Origin: Aquabacter sediminis
GTDB lineage: Bacteria > Pseudomonadota > Alphaproteobacteria > Rhizobiales > Xanthobacteraceae
Direction: 5' to 3'
Length of the DNA stretch: 64,000 nucleotides
NCBI RefSeq assembly: GCF_028863665.1
Contig: NZ_JARBFX010000006.1
Location: 248,001-312,000 of the forward strand
Shown here piece after piece: positions 1 to 7,641 of the stretch; the first letter of the stretch is position 1, and each line of letters starts with the position of its first letter. Position numbers and translations under genes: made by a program. The notes beneath the pieces were generated by a model that saw nothing but the letters and a program-made list of their open reading frames with translations, was not told the DNA's origin and searched no databases.

Positions 1-11
1 GCATATGCGCG

Positions 12-176
12 TCAGTTCCCCGCCGCCGCGGCAGACGCCTTCAGGCGCACGAGGGTGACGCCGATCTGCGTGACCACAGTGACAATGGCCACCGACAGTC
101 CGGCGGCGATCAAACCATATTCGAGCGCGGTGGATCCGCGTTCTTCCCTAACGAAGCGGGACAAGAGAACCTTCAT
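12..176 (-). CDS. Flp/Fap-type pilin subunit
   Basis: This 54-residue protein is a Flp-family type IVb prepilin, the major subunit of tight-adherence (Tad) pili. A short basic leader (MKVLLSRFVREERG) is followed by STALEYGLIAAG, which matches the Flp signature: cleavage after Gly by the TadV/CpaA prepilin peptidase, Glu at mature position 5 or 6, then one hydrophobic helix (LIAAGLSVAIVTVVTQIGV). The start at 176 is chosen over an upstream in-frame ATG because the prepilin leader is normally this short and a GAGG precedes it by about six bases. The rest of a tad locus is not in the window, so it may lie to the left or this may be an orphan pilin. Confidence 0.85.
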   Translation of the reverse strand: MKVLLSRFVREERGSTALEYGLIAAGLSVAIVTVVTQIGVTLVRLKASAAAAGN

Positions 177-361
177 CGCGCACCTCGGCCGCCGTGGCGG
201 CACATGTCTCCCCGCGGCCGAGGCCGCTCCATGGGAGGACGCTAGGGGGCGCCCCTTGCAGGCTGGTAAAGATCCGCCCATCGGGGAAAAAGGATGCTAT
301 TCAGCGTGCCCAATTCGTTAACGCGGCCGCACGCGAGGCCGGCGGGGACCTGGCCGTTCCC

Positions 362-1540
362 CTATTCCCCGCATTCCACCGGGGTTGGACGGCGCGCCGC
401 CGGCCGATCGAGGGCGGCGGACATGAGGCTCGCCAGCAGCGCCAGGAGCGACAATCCCACCGAGACGAAGGGCAGGTGCCCATAGGCGATGCCATGGGTG
501 ATGGCCACCGCGCCGATCCAAGCCCCCACGGCATTGCCCAGGTTGAAGGCGCCCTGGTTGAGCGTCGAGGCCAGGTTGGGGGCCGAGGCGGCGGTGTCCA
601 CCACCCGCAATTGCAGCAGCGGCACCAGCGCGAAGGCAAGCACGCCCCAGATGAGCAACAGCGCGAGGGCCGGCACCGGGGCGCGGGCGCCGGGCACGAA
701 GGCCAGCAGCACCACCAGCAGTACCAGGATGGTGCCGATGAGGGACGGCATCAGCTTCCAGTCCGCCAGCCGCCCGCCCAGCATGTTGCCGGCGGTGAGC
801 CCCACGCCGAACAGGAGCAGCGCGCCGGTAATGGCGGGGGCGGACAGGCCCGTCACCTCCGACAGCAAGGGCGAGATATAGGTGAAGACGCAGAACAGGC
901 TCGCCGAGCACAGCACGGAAATGAGCATGGCCAGCATCACCTGCCCGTTCCCCAGCACCCGGAATTCCTTGAGGATGCCGCCATGCGCCATGGGCAGGCG
1001 CCCCGGCACCAGAAGGATCAGGGCGCAGAGCGCGGCAATACCGATGCCCGCCACCGCCCAGAAGGTGGCCCGCCAGCCCATCAACTGGCCGAAGGCGGTG
1101 CCCGCCGGCACGCCCAGCACATTGGCGATGGTGAGCCCCGCGAACATCAGGGCGATGGCCTGCGCCCGCTTCTGGCGCGGCACCAGGTCCGCCGCCACCA
1201 CCGAGCCGATGCCGAAAAAGGCCGCGTGGCAGAAGGCGGTGACGATGCGCGCGCCCATGAGCAGGCCATAGCTCGGCGCCAGGGCGCACAGCACATTGCC
1301 GCCAATGAACAGAGCCATCAGCCCCACCAGCGTCGCCTTGCGCGGCAAGGCGGCGGTCAGGATCGCCATCACCGGCGCGCCGATCACCACGCCCAGCGCA
1401 TAGCCCGTCACCAGCAGGCCGGCGGCGGGAATGGTCACGCCGAGGTCGCGGGCCACGTCGGGCAGAAGGCCCATGACCACGAATTCGGTCGTGCCAATGC
1501 CGAAGGCGGCGACGGCGAGGGCGAGCAGCGAGAGCGGCAT
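362..1540 (-). CDS. MFS transporter, DHA1/AraJ-like efflux permease
   Basis: A 392-residue major facilitator permease with about 12 hydrophobic segments. It opens with ALAVAAFGIGTTEFVVMGLLP, the TEFV(I/V)MG motif of the drug:H+ antiporter-1 group that includes AraJ, YdhP and arabinose or drug exporters. The ATG at 1540 begins the first membrane helix, as usual for this group; the open frame runs further upstream but that part has no family character. Substrate cannot be read from sequence. It is divergent from the acetyltransferase gene, with a perfect palindrome (1582-1598) between them. Confidence 0.85.
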   Translation of the reverse strand: MPLSLLALAVAAFGIGTTEFVVMGLLPDVARDLGVTIPAAGLLVTGYALGVVIGAPVMAILTAALPRKATLVGLMALFIGGNVLCALAPSYGLLMGARIVTAFCHAAFFGIGSVVAADLVPRQKRAQAIALMFAGLTIANVLGVPAGTAFGQLMGWRATFWAVAGIGIAALCALILLVPGRLPMAHGGILKEFRVLGNGQVMLAMLISVLCSASLFCVFTYISPLLSEVTGLSAPAITGALLLFGVGLTAGNMLGGRLADWKLMPSLIGTILVLLVVLLAFVPGARAPVPALALLLIWGVLAFALVPLLQLRVVDTAASAPNLASTLNQGAFNLGNAVGAWIGAVAITHGIAYGHLPFVSVGLSLLALLASLMSAALDRPAARRPTPVECGE

Positions 1541-1581
1541 GGGCAACCGGGGCAGATAAGGGAGAGAGCAGGGTGCACCTC

Positions 1582-1598
1582 TTGCTGCATTGCAGCAA
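1582..1598. promoter_or_regulatory. Operator-like palindrome upstream of the MFS gene
   Basis: TTGCTGCA-T-TGCAGCAA is a perfect 8-1-8 inverted repeat, 42 bases upstream of the MFS start and 133 bases before the GNAT start. The symmetry and its place in a divergent intergenic region suggest a dimeric repressor site. No regulator gene adjoins it in the window. Confidence 0.45.
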
Positions 1599-1730
1599 CC
1601 CCATGGGATGCAAGCCAGACATGCGGCGGCTTTCCGGGCTGCTCGTCTCGACGGACACGCTTCACAGCCGCCGCGCGCCCCCTCCGGCGACCACAGTTTG
1701 GACGCCAAAGCGTGGCAGGAGCAGACCATC

Positions 1731-2270
1731 ATGCCTGAACCGATCACACTCGCCGAAGCCCATCCCGCCGATCTGCCGGCCTTCAGGAAAAACCTGCAGG
1801 AGGCATTCGCGCTGGCCGTCATCGAGGAATTCGGACCGCTGCAGGACGGCCCGATCCCGTCTGACGAAGATCTCGACAGCGCGTTCGCCGCGCCGGGCGC
1901 CGAGGTGCTTCATATCTTGCGCGACGGAGAGCAGGTCGGGGGTGCTGTGGTGACCATCAACACCACCACGAAACAAAACGCCCTCGATCTTTTTTTCATC
2001 TCGCCGGCCGCTCATGGCCAGGGCCTGGGACATCGGGCCTGGACCGCCATCGAGCAACGGTATCCCGACACGCGGGTCTGGCACACGCACACGCCCTATT
2101 TCGAGAAGCGAAACATCCACTTCTACGTCAACAAATGCGGGTTCAAGATCACCGCCTTCTACAATGCGCGTCATGCGGACCCGAACCGCCCCGGCACGCA
2201 GGACTTTCCAGGCGTGGACGAGGCGTTCGAGTTCGAGAAGGTCATGCCCGGCGCCACGGCCACAATCTGA
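1731..2270 (+). CDS. GNAT family N-acetyltransferase
   Basis: A 179-residue acyl-CoA-dependent N-acetyltransferase of the GNAT fold. The core is visible as LDLFFISPAAHGQGLGHRAW (beta4 plus the Q/RxxGxG/A acetyl-CoA pyrophosphate loop, here HGQGLG) at about residues 88-107, followed by the terminal FEKRNIHFYVNKCGF motif in which the helix and F(Y)xKxGF strand are characteristic. The ATG at 1731 is the first one from which the GNAT fold begins. The acceptor is unknown. The gene is monocistronic and oriented like the following hydrolase. Confidence 0.85.
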   Translation: MPEPITLAEAHPADLPAFRKNLQEAFALAVIEEFGPLQDGPIPSDEDLDSAFAAPGAEVLHILRDGEQVGGAVVTINTTTKQNALDLFFISPAAHGQGLGHRAWTAIEQRYPDTRVWHTHTPYFEKRNIHFYVNKCGFKITAFYNARHADPNRPGTQDFPGVDEAFEFEKVMPGATATI

Positions 2271-2387
2271 GACAGGGCCGTGCATGCCCGCCTTGAAGCC
2301 GCCGGGGCCTGCGCGGACCTCAACGCTAACCCCGTGATTTATCTCCGGTCCTCTGATTGAATGGCGCCGCCCTTCAAGGACGACGCC

Positions 2388-3599
2388 ATGCCGCTCCAGT
2401 TCAAGGACGACCTGTTCGATGCGCAATTCCTGCGCACCCTCGGCCACACCTTCTATGGCGGCGCCGATATCGGCGAATGCTTCGCGGTGGCCGGGCGCAT
2501 CCCCAATGGCAATACGGAGCGCTGGTACGGAGAGTGGACCGCGCTCGCCCAGCGCCTCTACGATGCCGGGCAGGCGAGCCTCTTGGCCGGGCGGGGCGCC
2601 AGCGCCCGCGACGCCTTCCTGCGCGCCTCCAACTATTTCCGCACCGCCGCCATCTTCCTCCTGCAAGGCCCGCCGGACCCGCGCCTGAAGGAAGCCTATG
2701 AGCGCCAGCGGGAAGCCTTCGCCCGCGCCTGCGCCCTCATGCGCACGCCGGCGGACAGCGTGCGCATCCCGTTCGGCGACACCACCCTGCACGGCATTTT
2801 CCTGCGCCCCTCCGTCACCGACAAGCCGCGCCGCACCCTCATCATCACCGGCGGCTATGACGGCACGGCGGAGGAATGCTTCTTCTATAGCGGCGCGGCG
2901 GCGCTCCAGCGGGGCTATAACGTGCTCGTCTTCGACGGGCCGGGCCAGGGGGAGGCGCTGATCCGCCACGGCATGAAGCTGCGGCCGGACTGGGAAGCTG
3001 TCATCACACCGGTCATGGATTTCGTGCTCGCCCATGACCTGGTGGACCCGGACCAAGTGGTGCTGATGGGTCTCAGCCTCGGCGGATACCTCGCCGCGCG
3101 GGGCGCGAGCAAGGAGCCGCGCCTCGCCGCTCTTGTGCTGGACCCCGGGCAATATTCCATCCTGGAGGAAGCACGCTCCCGCCTGCCGGGCTTCATCGGC
3201 CGGCAGGTGCCCGATGGCAACGCCCTCGTCCTGTCCTTCCTCAACTGGCGCATGAAGCGGCTGATCGCCCACCCCACCGAAGGCTGGGCGCTGCGGCGGG
3301 GCATGTTCGTGAACGGGGCGGAGAGCCCGCTCGCCTTCCTGAAGTCCACCGCCGCCTACACGCTGGAGGGGTTCGCACCCGAGATCGCCTGCCCCACCAT
3401 GGTGTGCTCGGCCGAAGGGGACGGCATCGGGGTCACCGCCAAGCGCCTGTTCGATGCGCTGACCTGCGTGAAGCGGCACGCGGTGTTCAGGACGGCGGAT
3501 GGCGCAGGCGCCCATTGCGAATCCGGCGCCCGCACGTCTTTCAATCGCGAGATGTTCGACTGGCTGGACACGATCCTGGACCAGATCCAGGCGGGGTGA
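2388..3599 (+). CDS. Alpha/beta hydrolase, FrsA/dihydroxypseudooxynicotine hydrolase-like
   Basis: A 403-residue serine hydrolase with a helical N-terminal region and a C-terminal alpha/beta core. Visible elements are the oxyanion region LIITGGYDGTAEE, FDGPGQGEA, the nucleophile elbow GLSLGGYLAARGA (GxSxG) and the late catalytic His in DGAGAHCESGA. The arrangement resembles the FrsA/DUF1100 group, which includes C-C bond hydrolases such as 2,6-dihydroxypseudooxynicotine hydrolase; substrate is not established. An upstream ATG at 2361 is in frame, but the ATG at 2388 has AAGGA about eight bases before it and is preferred. The gene ends about 30 bases before a strong hairpin. Confidence 0.75.
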   Translation: MPLQFKDDLFDAQFLRTLGHTFYGGADIGECFAVAGRIPNGNTERWYGEWTALAQRLYDAGQASLLAGRGASARDAFLRASNYFRTAAIFLLQGPPDPRLKEAYERQREAFARACALMRTPADSVRIPFGDTTLHGIFLRPSVTDKPRRTLIITGGYDGTAEECFFYSGAAALQRGYNVLVFDGPGQGEALIRHGMKLRPDWEAVITPVMDFVLAHDLVDPDQVVLMGLSLGGYLAARGASKEPRLAALVLDPGQYSILEEARSRLPGFIGRQVPDGNALVLSFLNWRMKRLIAHPTEGWALRRGMFVNGAESPLAFLKSTAAYTLEGFAPEIACPTMVCSAEGDGIGVTAKRLFDALTCVKRHAVFRTADGAGAHCESGARTSFNREMFDWLDTILDQIQAG

Positions 3600-3631
3600 G
3601 CCCTCCAACTCATTGAGAGAGAATGCGTGAT

Positions 3632-3660
3632 CCGATCCGCCTGCGGTGCAGGCGGATCGG
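3632..3660. terminator. Perfect 13-bp hairpin after the hydrolase gene
   Basis: CCGATCCGCCTGC-GGT-GCAGGCGGATCGG is a perfect 13-bp stem with a 3-base loop, 33 bases past the hydrolase stop and between convergent genes. There is no clear T-run, so intrinsic termination is likely but not certain. It directly precedes a dispersed repeat and could belong to that element. Confidence 0.55.
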
Positions 3661-3671
3661 CGCATGCTCTT

Positions 3672-3772
3672 GAGCGCTTCAGAGTTTCATGGAAACACTG
3701 AAGCGCTCTATCTCTTTGTTTTGATGCATTTCCTTCACGCGAACCGGTTCCCACTTCGCTCGGAAATGCTTC
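3672..3772. repeat. Dispersed palindromic repeat of the Hyphomicrobiales type
   Basis: GAGCGCTTCAG (3672-3682) and its complement CTGAAGCGCTC (3698-3708) flank a 15-base loop. A relatively AT-rich tail then reads TATCTCTTTGTTTTGATGCAT, followed by the CACGCGAACCGG and CACTTCGCTCGGAA blocks up to 3772. This layout (GAGCGCTTCA hairpin, TTTGTTTT, ACGCGAACCGGTTCC, final CTTCGCTCGGAA) resembles short interspersed palindromic elements I recall from many rhizobial-order genomes. The last bases overlap the stop codon of the reductase gene on the minus strand. Confidence 0.6.
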
Positions 3773-4721
3773 AGAGATCCACCACCAGCCGGTCCGAGGC
3801 GGAAAGGGCGACGCAGGCCACCAGCTTCCGCGCCCGGTCCGCCGGGCTCAGGATGCGGTCGCGATGGATGGGCGTGCCTTCCAGGTAATCCACCTTGCAG
3901 GCGCCACAAATGCCGCCCCGGCAGACGCAGTCCAGCTTGATGCCGGCGGCTTCCAGCGCATCCAGCATGGACACGCCCGCCGGCACGTCGATGGACCGTC
4001 CCGAACGGGCAAGCACCAGCGTGTAGGGGCGTGCGTCCGGGTCGACCACCAAAGGCGGGGGAACGAAGCGCTCCACATGCACCTGCCCTTCCGGCCAGCC
4101 TTCCGTAAGGGCCTCGAACGCGTCGGTGAGGCCCTGCGGGCCGCAACAATAGACGCGGCGGCCATCCGCCGGCGCGCCGATCAAAGCGGCAAGGTCCGGC
4201 CGGCCCGCGCGCGCGGTGTCGTGATGGACCACCCGCCCCGCCGCGACCAGCCGCGCCAGGTCCTCGGCCAGGGGCGCCGTCCCCCGCGAGAGGAGGTGCA
4301 GCGTGAAATCCGTGCGCCCCGCCTCCAGCAGGGCCGCTCCCGCCGACAAAAAGGGCGTGAGGCCGATGCCGCCGGCCACGAACACAAGGGGAGCGGACCC
4401 GGGTCCGCCCTCCAGGTCCAGCCCGCCGCGCGGCAGCCCGGCGCCGATCTCCGTGCCCGGCCGCGCAGCGTCGCACAGATAGAGCGAGCCGCCCCGCCCC
4501 TGCGCCTCCCGCTTCACGCCGATCACATAGCGCGCCTTGTCCGAGGGCGGGTTGAGCAGGGAATAGGTGCGCTTGTCCCCGCTCGGCAAGGTCAGGTCGA
4601 TATGGGCACCGGGGCGGAAGGGGGGCAGGTCCCAGCCGTCCGGGTCGGTGAGCACCAGGCGGGTGATGTCGGGCCCTGCGGGCTCGGCCGCGCGGACCAC
4701 CAGTCTGAGAAGCCGGGCCAT
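3771..4721 (-). CDS. PDR/VanB-type flavin and 2Fe-2S oxidoreductase
   Basis: A 316-residue electron-transfer reductase of the phthalate dioxygenase reductase class. Order of domains: FAD/FMN-binding barrel (TYSLLNPPS and RPGAHIDLTL near residues 35-60), NAD-binding domain (VFVAGGIGLTPFLS, then VYCCGPQGLTDAF), and a C-terminal plant-type ferredoxin with CVCRGGICGACKV and a distal Cys in LVACVALS, together the four cluster ligands. It would pass electrons from NAD(P)H to an oxygenase or another redox partner. The ATG at 4721 shares one base with the stop of the MOSC gene (TGATG), so the two are translationally coupled. No Rieske oxygenase is in the window. Confidence 0.9.
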   Translation of the reverse strand: MARLLRLVVRAAEPAGPDITRLVLTDPDGWDLPPFRPGAHIDLTLPSGDKRTYSLLNPPSDKARYVIGVKREAQGRGGSLYLCDAARPGTEIGAGLPRGGLDLEGGPGSAPLVFVAGGIGLTPFLSAGAALLEAGRTDFTLHLLSRGTAPLAEDLARLVAAGRVVHHDTARAGRPDLAALIGAPADGRRVYCCGPQGLTDAFEALTEGWPEGQVHVERFVPPPLVVDPDARPYTLVLARSGRSIDVPAGVSMLDALEAAGIKLDCVCRGGICGACKVDYLEGTPIHRDRILSPADRARKLVACVALSASDRLVVDL

Positions 4722-5236
4722 CAGGAATTGCGCACCAGGTCGCCCACGCGCACCACGCCGCCCTTCAGAATCTTGCAATTGAGGCCCGAGCGATTGATGA
4801 GCGGGTCGAAGATGGCCTTGCCGGTGATTTCCTCGATATGCCGGCACGGCACCGACAGGCGGGTCGCCTCCAGCAGGGTCTCGCCGAGCAGGAAGCGCCG
4901 GCCCACCAGGTGGTTGAGCGGCACCCCCTCCACCGTCACGTTGCGCCGATGGTCCTGCGGACCCAGCTCGATCCCGTGGTCGCGCTTGAGCGCCTCCAGC
5001 GTCTCGATCTCGAACAGGGTCACCTGCCGGCCTTCCTCGGGCCGCTCGGAATAGAAGCCCTCCTCGCGGCCGATCATGTAGCGGTCGCCCTCAATGCCCT
5101 TGCCGGCGATGAGGGTGATCTCGTCCACCCCCCGCATGGGCAGGAAGGCGCGGGCGGTGATGTGCAGGTGGCGCACGATGCCGGTGAAGGCCAGGACCGG
5201 CTCTTCGGGCGCGAGGGAAAAGGTCTGGGTGAGCAT
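4721..5236 (-). CDS. MOSC domain protein (YiiM-like)
   Basis: A 171-residue MOSC-fold protein, related to the C-terminal domain of molybdenum cofactor sulfurases. Supporting motifs are GIEGDRYM (G-x-x-G-D-x-H/Y), RQVTLFEIETLEAL and RRNVTVEGVPLNHLVGRRF, then LLEATRLSVPCRHIE with the conserved Cys. Related proteins bind molybdenum cofactor or reduce N-hydroxylated compounds with a flavin/2Fe-2S partner. The start at 5236 has GGAGG about seven bases upstream. It is the third gene of the operon that begins with the RidA gene, and it is coupled by overlap to the reductase gene. Confidence 0.85.
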   Translation of the reverse strand: MLTQTFSLAPEEPVLAFTGIVRHLHITARAFLPMRGVDEITLIAGKGIEGDRYMIGREEGFYSERPEEGRQVTLFEIETLEALKRDHGIELGPQDHRRNVTVEGVPLNHLVGRRFLLGETLLEATRLSVPCRHIEEITGKAIFDPLINRSGLNCKILKGGVVRVGDLVRNS

Positions 5237-5289
5237 GGTTCCTCCGGGATGGGAATCCGCCGGGCCGCGGAAGGGCCCGGCGGGTTGCC

Positions 5290-6603
5290 TCAGCTGATGT
5301 CCTTGCCGGCCGTCTCGGGGGCCTTGTAGGTGGCATAGGCGGTGATGAGGGCGCAGGCGATCAAATAGAGCGAGATGGGCCAGGTGGCCCCGCCGCTCCA
5401 GGTCATGAGGGACGCGGCGATGAAGGGGGTGAGGCCGCCGGAAATGGCCGCGCCGATCTGAAAGCCCAGCGAGGCACCCGAATAGCGCAGCCGCGCCGTG
5501 AACAGCTCCGAATAGAAGGGAGCGCCGATGCCGAACATCACCATCTGGCCGAAGGAGATGGCCACCACCACCGTGGCGGTGACGATCCAGGGGTCCTTGG
5601 TGTCGAGCAGCGTGAACATGGGGAAGGCAAAGCCCATGCAGAACAGGCAGCTCAGGTAGAACATGGTCTTGCGGCCCCACTTGTCCGACAGCCAACCGAA
5701 GAAGGGGATCGAGAACAAGGCGATGAAGGAGGAGGCCATCACGCCGTTGAGGATGGTGGCGCGCGGCATGCCCAATTTCTGGGTGGCATAGGAGATGACG
5801 AAGACGCCGGCGATGGAGGCGTAGGAAATCTCGGCGATCTTCAGGCCCACGGCGGTGAAGAAGGGCTTGCGGTGATGGGTGAAGATCTCCAGCACCGGCA
5901 TGCGCGCCACTTCATGCTTGGCCTTCAGCTGGCGGAAGGCGGGCGTCTCTTCCAGGCGCAGGCGGATGAACAGGCCGACCCCGATCAGCAGGATCGACAG
6001 CAGGAAGGGAATGCGCCAGCCCCAGGTGATGAACTCGCTCTCGGGCATCTGGGAGGCCACCGCGAAAATGCCGAGCGCCGCCAGGTTGCCGATGGGATTG
6101 CCCACCTGCACCAGCGAGCCGAACAGACCGCGCTTCTTGTCCGGCGCGTTCTCCACCACCATGAGCACCGCGCCGCCCCATTCGCCGCCAATGCCGATGC
6201 CCTGGAGAAAGCGCAGCAGCACCAGCAGGATGGGCGCGGCGACGCCGATCTGCTCATAGGTGGGCAGGAGGCCGATGCAGAAGGTGCCCAGCCCCATGAT
6301 GATGATGGTGGAGGCCAGCATGGCCTTGCGGCCGTGCTTGTCGCCCAGATGGCCGAAAATGGCCGCGCCCAAGGGCCGGGCGAGGAAGCCCACCGCATAG
6401 GTGCCGAAGGCGGCGATGGTGGCGAGCGCCGGGTCGCCCACCGGAAAGAACAGCTTGTTGAAGACGAGGGCGGTGGCCACCGCATAGATCAGGAAGTCGT
6501 ACCACTCGACCGCCGTACCGATGACCGAGGACCAGACGATGCGGCGCATGCTCGCGGACCCCACAGAGGGCGCGGTGACCGCCATATGTTCGGTGATAGC
6601 CAT
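5290..6603 (-). CDS. MHS-family MFS transporter (metabolite:H+ symporter)
   Basis: A 437-residue, 12-helix permease of the metabolite:H+ symporter group (shikimate, alpha-ketoglutarate, proline/betaine type). Typical features: the N-terminal SSVIGTAVEWYDFLIYA motif, GHLGDKHGRKAML in loop 2-3, RFLQGIGIGGEWGGA in helix 4, WRIPFLLSI, and GWLSDKWGRKTMFY between helices 8 and 9. It should import an organic acid or zwitterion. The ATG at 6603 places the WYDF motif about 30 residues in, the normal position. It sits between the RidA and MOSC genes on the same strand. Confidence 0.88.
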   Translation of the reverse strand: MAITEHMAVTAPSVGSASMRRIVWSSVIGTAVEWYDFLIYAVATALVFNKLFFPVGDPALATIAAFGTYAVGFLARPLGAAIFGHLGDKHGRKAMLASTIIIMGLGTFCIGLLPTYEQIGVAAPILLVLLRFLQGIGIGGEWGGAVLMVVENAPDKKRGLFGSLVQVGNPIGNLAALGIFAVASQMPESEFITWGWRIPFLLSILLIGVGLFIRLRLEETPAFRQLKAKHEVARMPVLEIFTHHRKPFFTAVGLKIAEISYASIAGVFVISYATQKLGMPRATILNGVMASSFIALFSIPFFGWLSDKWGRKTMFYLSCLFCMGFAFPMFTLLDTKDPWIVTATVVVAISFGQMVMFGIGAPFYSELFTARLRYSGASLGFQIGAAISGGLTPFIAASLMTWSGGATWPISLYLIACALITAYATYKAPETAGKDIS

Positions 6604-6720
6604 TGAAAGACCCCATCTGGAAGGTTGTTTGTGTGTGGGACGCAAACTCCCGGCCACCGTCCGGCTTCTGCGTCCGGGCGGCGTCAGGCTGACGCGGGAA
6701 AGGGGCGACGGGCCGGGCGG

Positions 6721-7071
6721 TCAGCCCGGCAAGGCGGCGATGACGGCCACCTCCACCTTGATGGCGGGATTGGCGAGGCGCGCTTCCACGCAGGCCCGCG
6801 CGGGCGCTGCGCCGGCCGGCAGCCACGGGTCCCAGACCGCATTGAAGGCGGCAAAGTCGCCAATGTCCGGCAGCCAGACATTGGCGGAGAGGAGGTGGCC
6901 CTTGTCGGTCCCCGCCTCGGCGAGGATGGCGTCGATCTTGGCCAGCACTTCAGCCGCCTGGGCGCCGATGCGGGCCTCAAGGTCGTCCGGCACCTGGCCG
7001 GAGACGAAGACGAAGCCGCCGAAGACGGTGGCGGCCGAGAGGCGCGGGCCGGGATTGATGCGGGTAATCAT
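6721..7071 (-). CDS. RidA/YjgF/YER057c family protein
   Basis: A 116-residue RidA-family protein. Family members deaminate reactive enamines/imines or act in specific catabolic pathways as trimers. Supporting motifs are ATVFGGFVFVSGQVPDDL, with the substrate-lining strand SGQ, and ARACVEARLANPAIKVEVAVIA, containing the conserved Arg (R of PARACVE) that binds the carboxylate, and the terminal E. It is the first gene of the minus-strand operon toward the reductase. A specialised catabolic role is more likely than housekeeping imine repair because of its transporter and MOSC neighbours. Confidence 0.88.
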   Translation of the reverse strand: MITRINPGPRLSAATVFGGFVFVSGQVPDDLEARIGAQAAEVLAKIDAILAEAGTDKGHLLSANVWLPDIGDFAAFNAVWDPWLPAGAAPARACVEARLANPAIKVEVAVIAALPG

Positions 7072-7151
7072 GCTGGAACCGGACCTCTCGCAGTGTCAGG
7101 ATGGGCAAAGGCCCGCTTGGTCATGCCCGCGACGGAGAAGCACGCGACTGT

Positions 7152-7211
7152 CATGCTTGCGACCTGCATGCTTGCGACCTGCATGCTCGCGACTTGCATG
7201 CGCGCGATTTT
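7152..7211. repeat. 15-bp tandem repeat, four units
   Basis: Units are CATGCTTGCGACCTG (7152), an identical copy (7167), CATGCTCGCGACTTG (7182) and CATGCGCGCGATTTT (7197). A diverged copy with an insertion precedes it (CATGCCCGCGACGG, from about 7122). Most unit junctions create a GCATGC palindrome. The 15-base period means a translation would repeat every five residues, but no supported gene covers it. Confidence 0.85.
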
Positions 7212-7290
7212 CATGACGGAAGCGGCTCCTTCCGGGCCGTCGGGGGGATGGGTGAGAGCCGGGTGAAGCGGCCTGCACGCATCGAACCAA

Positions 7291-7297
7291 GTTTACT
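7291..7297. promoter_or_regulatory. GTTTACT half-site
   Basis: GTTTACT at 7291, continuing as GTTTACTGACGG. It is the copy nearest to the RidA operon, 220 bases upstream of the RidA start, and matches the half-sites of the palindrome at 7439-7454. Confidence 0.4.
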
Positions 7298-7438
7298 GAC
7301 GGAAATCAACAGCCCAAATTCCAGCCAAAGCGCCACCTGCCCGCTTTATGGGCTTCCGCGCCTGGATTTCCCCTGTATTCTCGCCGCAAACACACCCCTT
7401 GCCCAATCTTGGGTCGGGTGGTGCAAAAAATTTCTGCG

Positions 7439-7454
7439 AGTAAACAGGTTTACT
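7439..7454. promoter_or_regulatory. Candidate operator AGTAAAC-AG-GTTTACT
   Basis: A perfect 7-2-7 inverted repeat midway between the RidA operon and the XRE-cupin gene, so the likely binding site of that regulator. Its right half continues as GTTTACTGGAAGG. The same string, one base different, occurs on the minus strand at 7533-7521 (GTTTACTGGAGG), and a further GTTTACTG lies at 7291. Confidence 0.6.
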
Positions 7455-7526
7455 GGAAGGTGCCAAGGCGCGCGCGCCTCGGCACCGGGCGTCGCGGCCT
7501 CCCCCGTGCCCGAGCGTCACGCCTCC

Positions 7527-7533
7527 AGTAAAC
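7527..7533. promoter_or_regulatory. AGTAAAC half-site near the XRE-cupin gene
   Basis: AGTAAAC, preceded by CCTCC, so the minus strand reads GTTTACTGGAGG, close to the right arm of the 7439 palindrome. It lies 108 bases upstream of the regulator start, a suitable position for autoregulation. Confidence 0.45.
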
Positions 7534-7641
7534 AGAAGCGCGACTTGGATCGCGGTTGAAGCTATAAGACGGGCCAAGCGCGGGCGCTCACCGCGCGGCG
7601 GACCGGCCCCGGCTCCCGGGGGCCAAGGAAGGACGGATCAG

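Larger units (their letters stand above)
7072..7641. promoter_or_regulatory. 570-bp divergent intergenic region, ridA operon / XRE-cupin gene
   Basis: The longest non-coding stretch of the left half. It contains a four-unit 15-bp tandem repeat (7152-7211), four AGTAAAC/GTTTACT half-sites (see the separate entries), and a relatively AT-rich stretch at about 7285-7460 that should hold the promoters. No convincing ORF was found: the short frames here translate the tandem repeat and have no family character. Confidence 0.6.

Noticed and set aside
3864-5054. A 396-codon plus-strand frame opposite the reductase and MOSC genes
   Set aside because: Contradicted by the two overlapping minus-strand genes with complete motif sets.
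7096-7290. A small ORF translating the 15-bp tandem repeat into five-residue repeats
   Set aside because: No ribosome site, no family, and the repeat is more simply explained as intergenic DNA.
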